NCBI GenBank assembly: GCA_018241865.1
Contig: JAFECY010000235.1
Location: 1-6,672, forward strand
DNA length: 6,672 nucleotides
Direction: 5' to 3'
DNA from: Pseudomonadota bacterium
GTDB taxonomy: Bacteria; Pseudomonadota; Gammaproteobacteria; Burkholderiales; Burkholderiaceae_D
Below, in pieces: positions 5,608-6,672 of the stretch (position 1 is its first letter; the number at the start of each line of letters is the position of its first letter). The position numbers and the translations under genes were made by a program. The notes below the pieces were generated by a model, which saw nothing but the letters and a program-made list of their open reading frames with translations, ran no database searches and was not told the origin of the DNA.

Positions 5608-6315
5608 ATGAATCGAAACATCTTTTCCCTGCGCAATCTGCTGGCGGCTACCGCACTTGCCGCCAGCGCCGTCGCCGCCCAAGCCGCCTGTTTGGACAAC
5701 ATCGTTCTGGTACATGGCAATACCGCCTACCCATCGAGCTGGAACAACACCGTTGCCACGCTGAAAAGCCGCGGCTATGTTGATTCGCAACTGTATCGTC
5801 CAAGCTGGGGCTCCAAAACCTGCGCCGCCTGCAACAGCCATTCCAGCGCCAACTTAGCACCAGTGAAAAGTGCTCTGCAATCGGCCAAGGCCGCATCCTG
5901 CACCGGCAAGATCGACGTGATCGGCCACTCGATGGGCGTGACACTGGCGATGAAGGCGATCAACGATCTCGGTTATGCCCGCTATGTGAATAGCTTCGTC
6001 GGCGTCGCCGGCGCGCAGCACGGTCTGAATTCCTGCGGCGTTTATCCGTGGAATGTACTGTCCACCACTTGCGGTTCCAGTGGTTTATCGATCGACAGCC
6101 CTTTAATCAAATCTGTGCGTGGAAAACGTTACGGCACCAAGATGTATTCGATCAAGAGTTGGATCGATGAAGTGGTTTGCGCCGGCTCCTGCTATGTCTG
6201 GGGTTCGCACACCTCCAACATCGACAGCCAAAACGCTACCTACGATTTCGCGCTCGGTCATTTCGGTTTGCAAATGTACACCACCAGTACGCAAGCCAAT
6301 TTGTTGATGAACTGA
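5608..6315 (+). CDS. Secreted class-2-type lipase/esterase (alpha/beta hydrolase), cysteine-rich
   Basis: The 235-residue protein has a Sec signal peptide (basic MNRN start, hydrophobic core at 10-22) with probable cleavage after AQA at residue 26. The mature part is a small alpha/beta hydrolase of about 209 residues, close in size to Bacillus subtilis LipA (Lipase_2 family). The oxyanion strand is NIVLVHGN at 31-38. The nucleophile is S108 in GHSMG. The likely acid is D187 in YSIKSWIDEVV, which lines up with the LipA YSSADMIV segment, and the base is H218 in ALGHFGL, like LipA VGHIGL. The triad is therefore complete. Unlike LipA the mature chain has eight cysteines (28, 72, 75, 98, 143, 155, 191, 195), an even number that fits periplasmic disulfide formation. 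The expected substrates are short- to medium-chain acyl esters. The start ATG has a strong AAGGAG five bases upstream. A terminator follows the gene. Confidence 0.9.
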   Translation: MNRNIFSLRNLLAATALAASAVAAQAACLDNIVLVHGNTAYPSSWNNTVATLKSRGYVDSQLYRPSWGSKTCAACNSHSSANLAPVKSALQSAKAASCTGKIDVIGHSMGVTLAMKAINDLGYARYVNSFVGVAGAQHGLNSCGVYPWNVLSTTCGSSGLSIDSPLIKSVRGKRYGTKMYSIKSWIDEVVCAGSCYVWGSHTSNIDSQNATYDFALGHFGLQMYTTSTQANLLMN

Positions 6316-6378
6316 CCTATTTTTCATCAACGTAAAAAAACAACTTATATTCAAGGGTTTGATCTGGTTATCAGGTGC

Positions 6379-6413
6379 TTATCCACACCATTCTCCACAT
6401 CGAATGTGGAAAA
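6379..6413. promoter_or_regulatory. Cluster of DnaA-box-like 9-mers
   Basis: TTATCCACA at 6379-6387 is an exact DnaA box. TTCTCCACA at 6391-6399 differs at one base. The reverse-strand 9-mer at 6405-6413 reads TTTTCCACA, which fits the relaxed consensus TTWTNCACA. The last two also form the arms of an inverted repeat, and the third runs four bases into the terminator stem, so they are not fully independent. The cluster lies in a short convergent intergenic region, with an AT-rich stretch at 6316-6360 beside it. Confidence 0.45.
6394..6410. other. Perfect 7-bp inverted repeat before the terminator
   Basis: TCCACAT and ATGTGGA enclose CGA, and pairing extends to ten positions with one mismatch (6391-6413). 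It abuts the terminator hairpin and could form an alternative or stacked stem in the lipase mRNA tail. It contains two of the DnaA-like boxes. Confidence 0.45.
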
Positions 6414-6439
6414 CCGGGAGCGCGACTGCTCCCGGTTTT
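6410..6439. terminator. Bidirectional rho-independent terminator
   Basis: A perfect 12-bp stem (AAAACCGGGAGC with GCTCCCGGTTTT) encloses a six-base loop. On the plus strand the stem runs into TTTTATTTC, and on the minus strand into TTTTCC. It can end both the lipase transcript and the convergent aldehyde dehydrogenase transcript. The stem begins inside the stop codon of the dehydrogenase. Confidence 0.88.
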
Positions 6440-6672
6440 ATTTCGGCAAGCGCAAAACAAATTGACGCAACAAACCAATCAAGCCTTTCGTCCGTCCCCG
6501 ATAAGGCGGACGAAACAGTGCTGTCATCGCTAAGCGTCGTTGCACCATGACGCCGCGTTTCTTGGAAAAATTCACAAAGCCGTCGAAGCCGTGGTAATGC
6601 CCCATCCCACTCGGTCCGACACCGCCGAACGGTAGATTGTGCTGACCAAGATGGTAGAGACAATCGTTGATC
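6438..6672 (-). CDS. Aldehyde dehydrogenase, coniferyl-aldehyde-type, C-terminal part (runs off right edge)
   Basis: Only the last 77 codons are in the window, in an open minus-strand frame ending at TAA (6438-6440). The segment around HNLPFGGVGPSGMGHYHGFD and then GFVNFSKKRGV is the C-terminal signature of NAD(P)-dependent aldehyde dehydrogenases. The GHYHG-FDGF-FSK version is the one I associate with coniferyl-aldehyde dehydrogenases (CalB-like), which oxidise coniferyl aldehyde to ferulate. In practice many such genes act on general aliphatic or aromatic aldehydes, so the substrate is uncertain. The tail after SKKR is basic and hydrophobic (VQRRLAMTALFRPPYRGRTK), as expected for this family's end. 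The catalytic cysteine and the NAD site lie outside the window. The gene is convergent with the lipase and shares its terminator. Confidence 0.88.
   Translation of the reverse strand, partial: INDCLYHLGQHNLPFGGVGPSGMGHYHGFDGFVNFSKKRGVMVQRRLAMTALFRPPYRGRTKGLIGLLRQFVLRLPK

Noticed and set aside
6316..6440. Chromosomal or plasmid replication origin, because of the DnaA-like boxes and AT-rich stretch
   Set aside because: Only one exact box is present, no dnaA, dnaN, parAB, gidA, rpmH or rep gene is near, and the AT-rich stretch is short. The region is fully explained as a convergent terminator gap with a binding cluster at most.
6379..6663. 94-residue minus-strand reading frame at the right edge
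   Set aside because: It overlaps the aldehyde dehydrogenase C-terminus in another frame and runs through the terminator hairpin. The dehydrogenase frame has an unmistakable family signature.

Overview
The window reads as ordinary chromosomal DNA of a betaproteobacterium, most likely order Burkholderiales and possibly Oxalobacteraceae. That placement is inference, from moderate-to-high GC with GC-rich third positions, proteobacterial Shine-Dalgarno sites, and the protein families seen: a YgdQ-type TerC protein, an NhaR-type LysR regulator, an EpsA-like LuxR regulator and a coniferyl-aldehyde-type dehydrogenase. I see no rRNA, tRNA, CRISPR array, insertion sequence, phage gene or plasmid gene.

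Layout. Minus strand, left part: the N-terminal 328 codons of a PAS-GAF-PAS sensor that runs off the left edge (1-986); a 48-residue lipoprotein (1147-1293); and a seven-helix TerC/YgdQ membrane protein (1524-2273). Divergent from the last, across a 104-bp promoter region, is an NhaR-like LysR regulator on the plus strand (2378-3298). A 280-bp spacer follows with a candidate structured leader: a -10-like box, two small hairpins, and a 17-codon ORF with a strong ribosome site. Then come three plus-strand genes: a membrane-anchored HEAT-repeat protein (3579-4508), a LuxR-type regulator with an EpsA-like sensor half (4578-5417), and a secreted cysteine-rich class-2 lipase (5608-6315). A perfect 12-bp-stem bidirectional terminator separates the lipase from the convergent C-terminal end of an aldehyde dehydrogenase that leaves the window at the right edge (6438-6672).

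How the genes may work together. The TerC/NhaR pair suggests cation or pH homeostasis, but no nhaA is in view. HEAT protein, LuxR regulator and lipase are co-oriented and evenly spaced. The lipase has its own candidate promoter, with a GC-rich dyad between -35-like and -10-like boxes, so the neighbouring LuxR protein is a natural candidate regulator. This link is inferred from position only.

The signals most worth checking are a cluster of one exact and two near-consensus DnaA boxes just after the lipase (6379-6413), the leader ORF before the HEAT gene, an orphan Shine-Dalgarno in the lipase leader, and an eight-T run in the luxR gene where loss of one base would remove exactly the DNA-binding domain. 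I found no clear evidence of a wholly new biological system.
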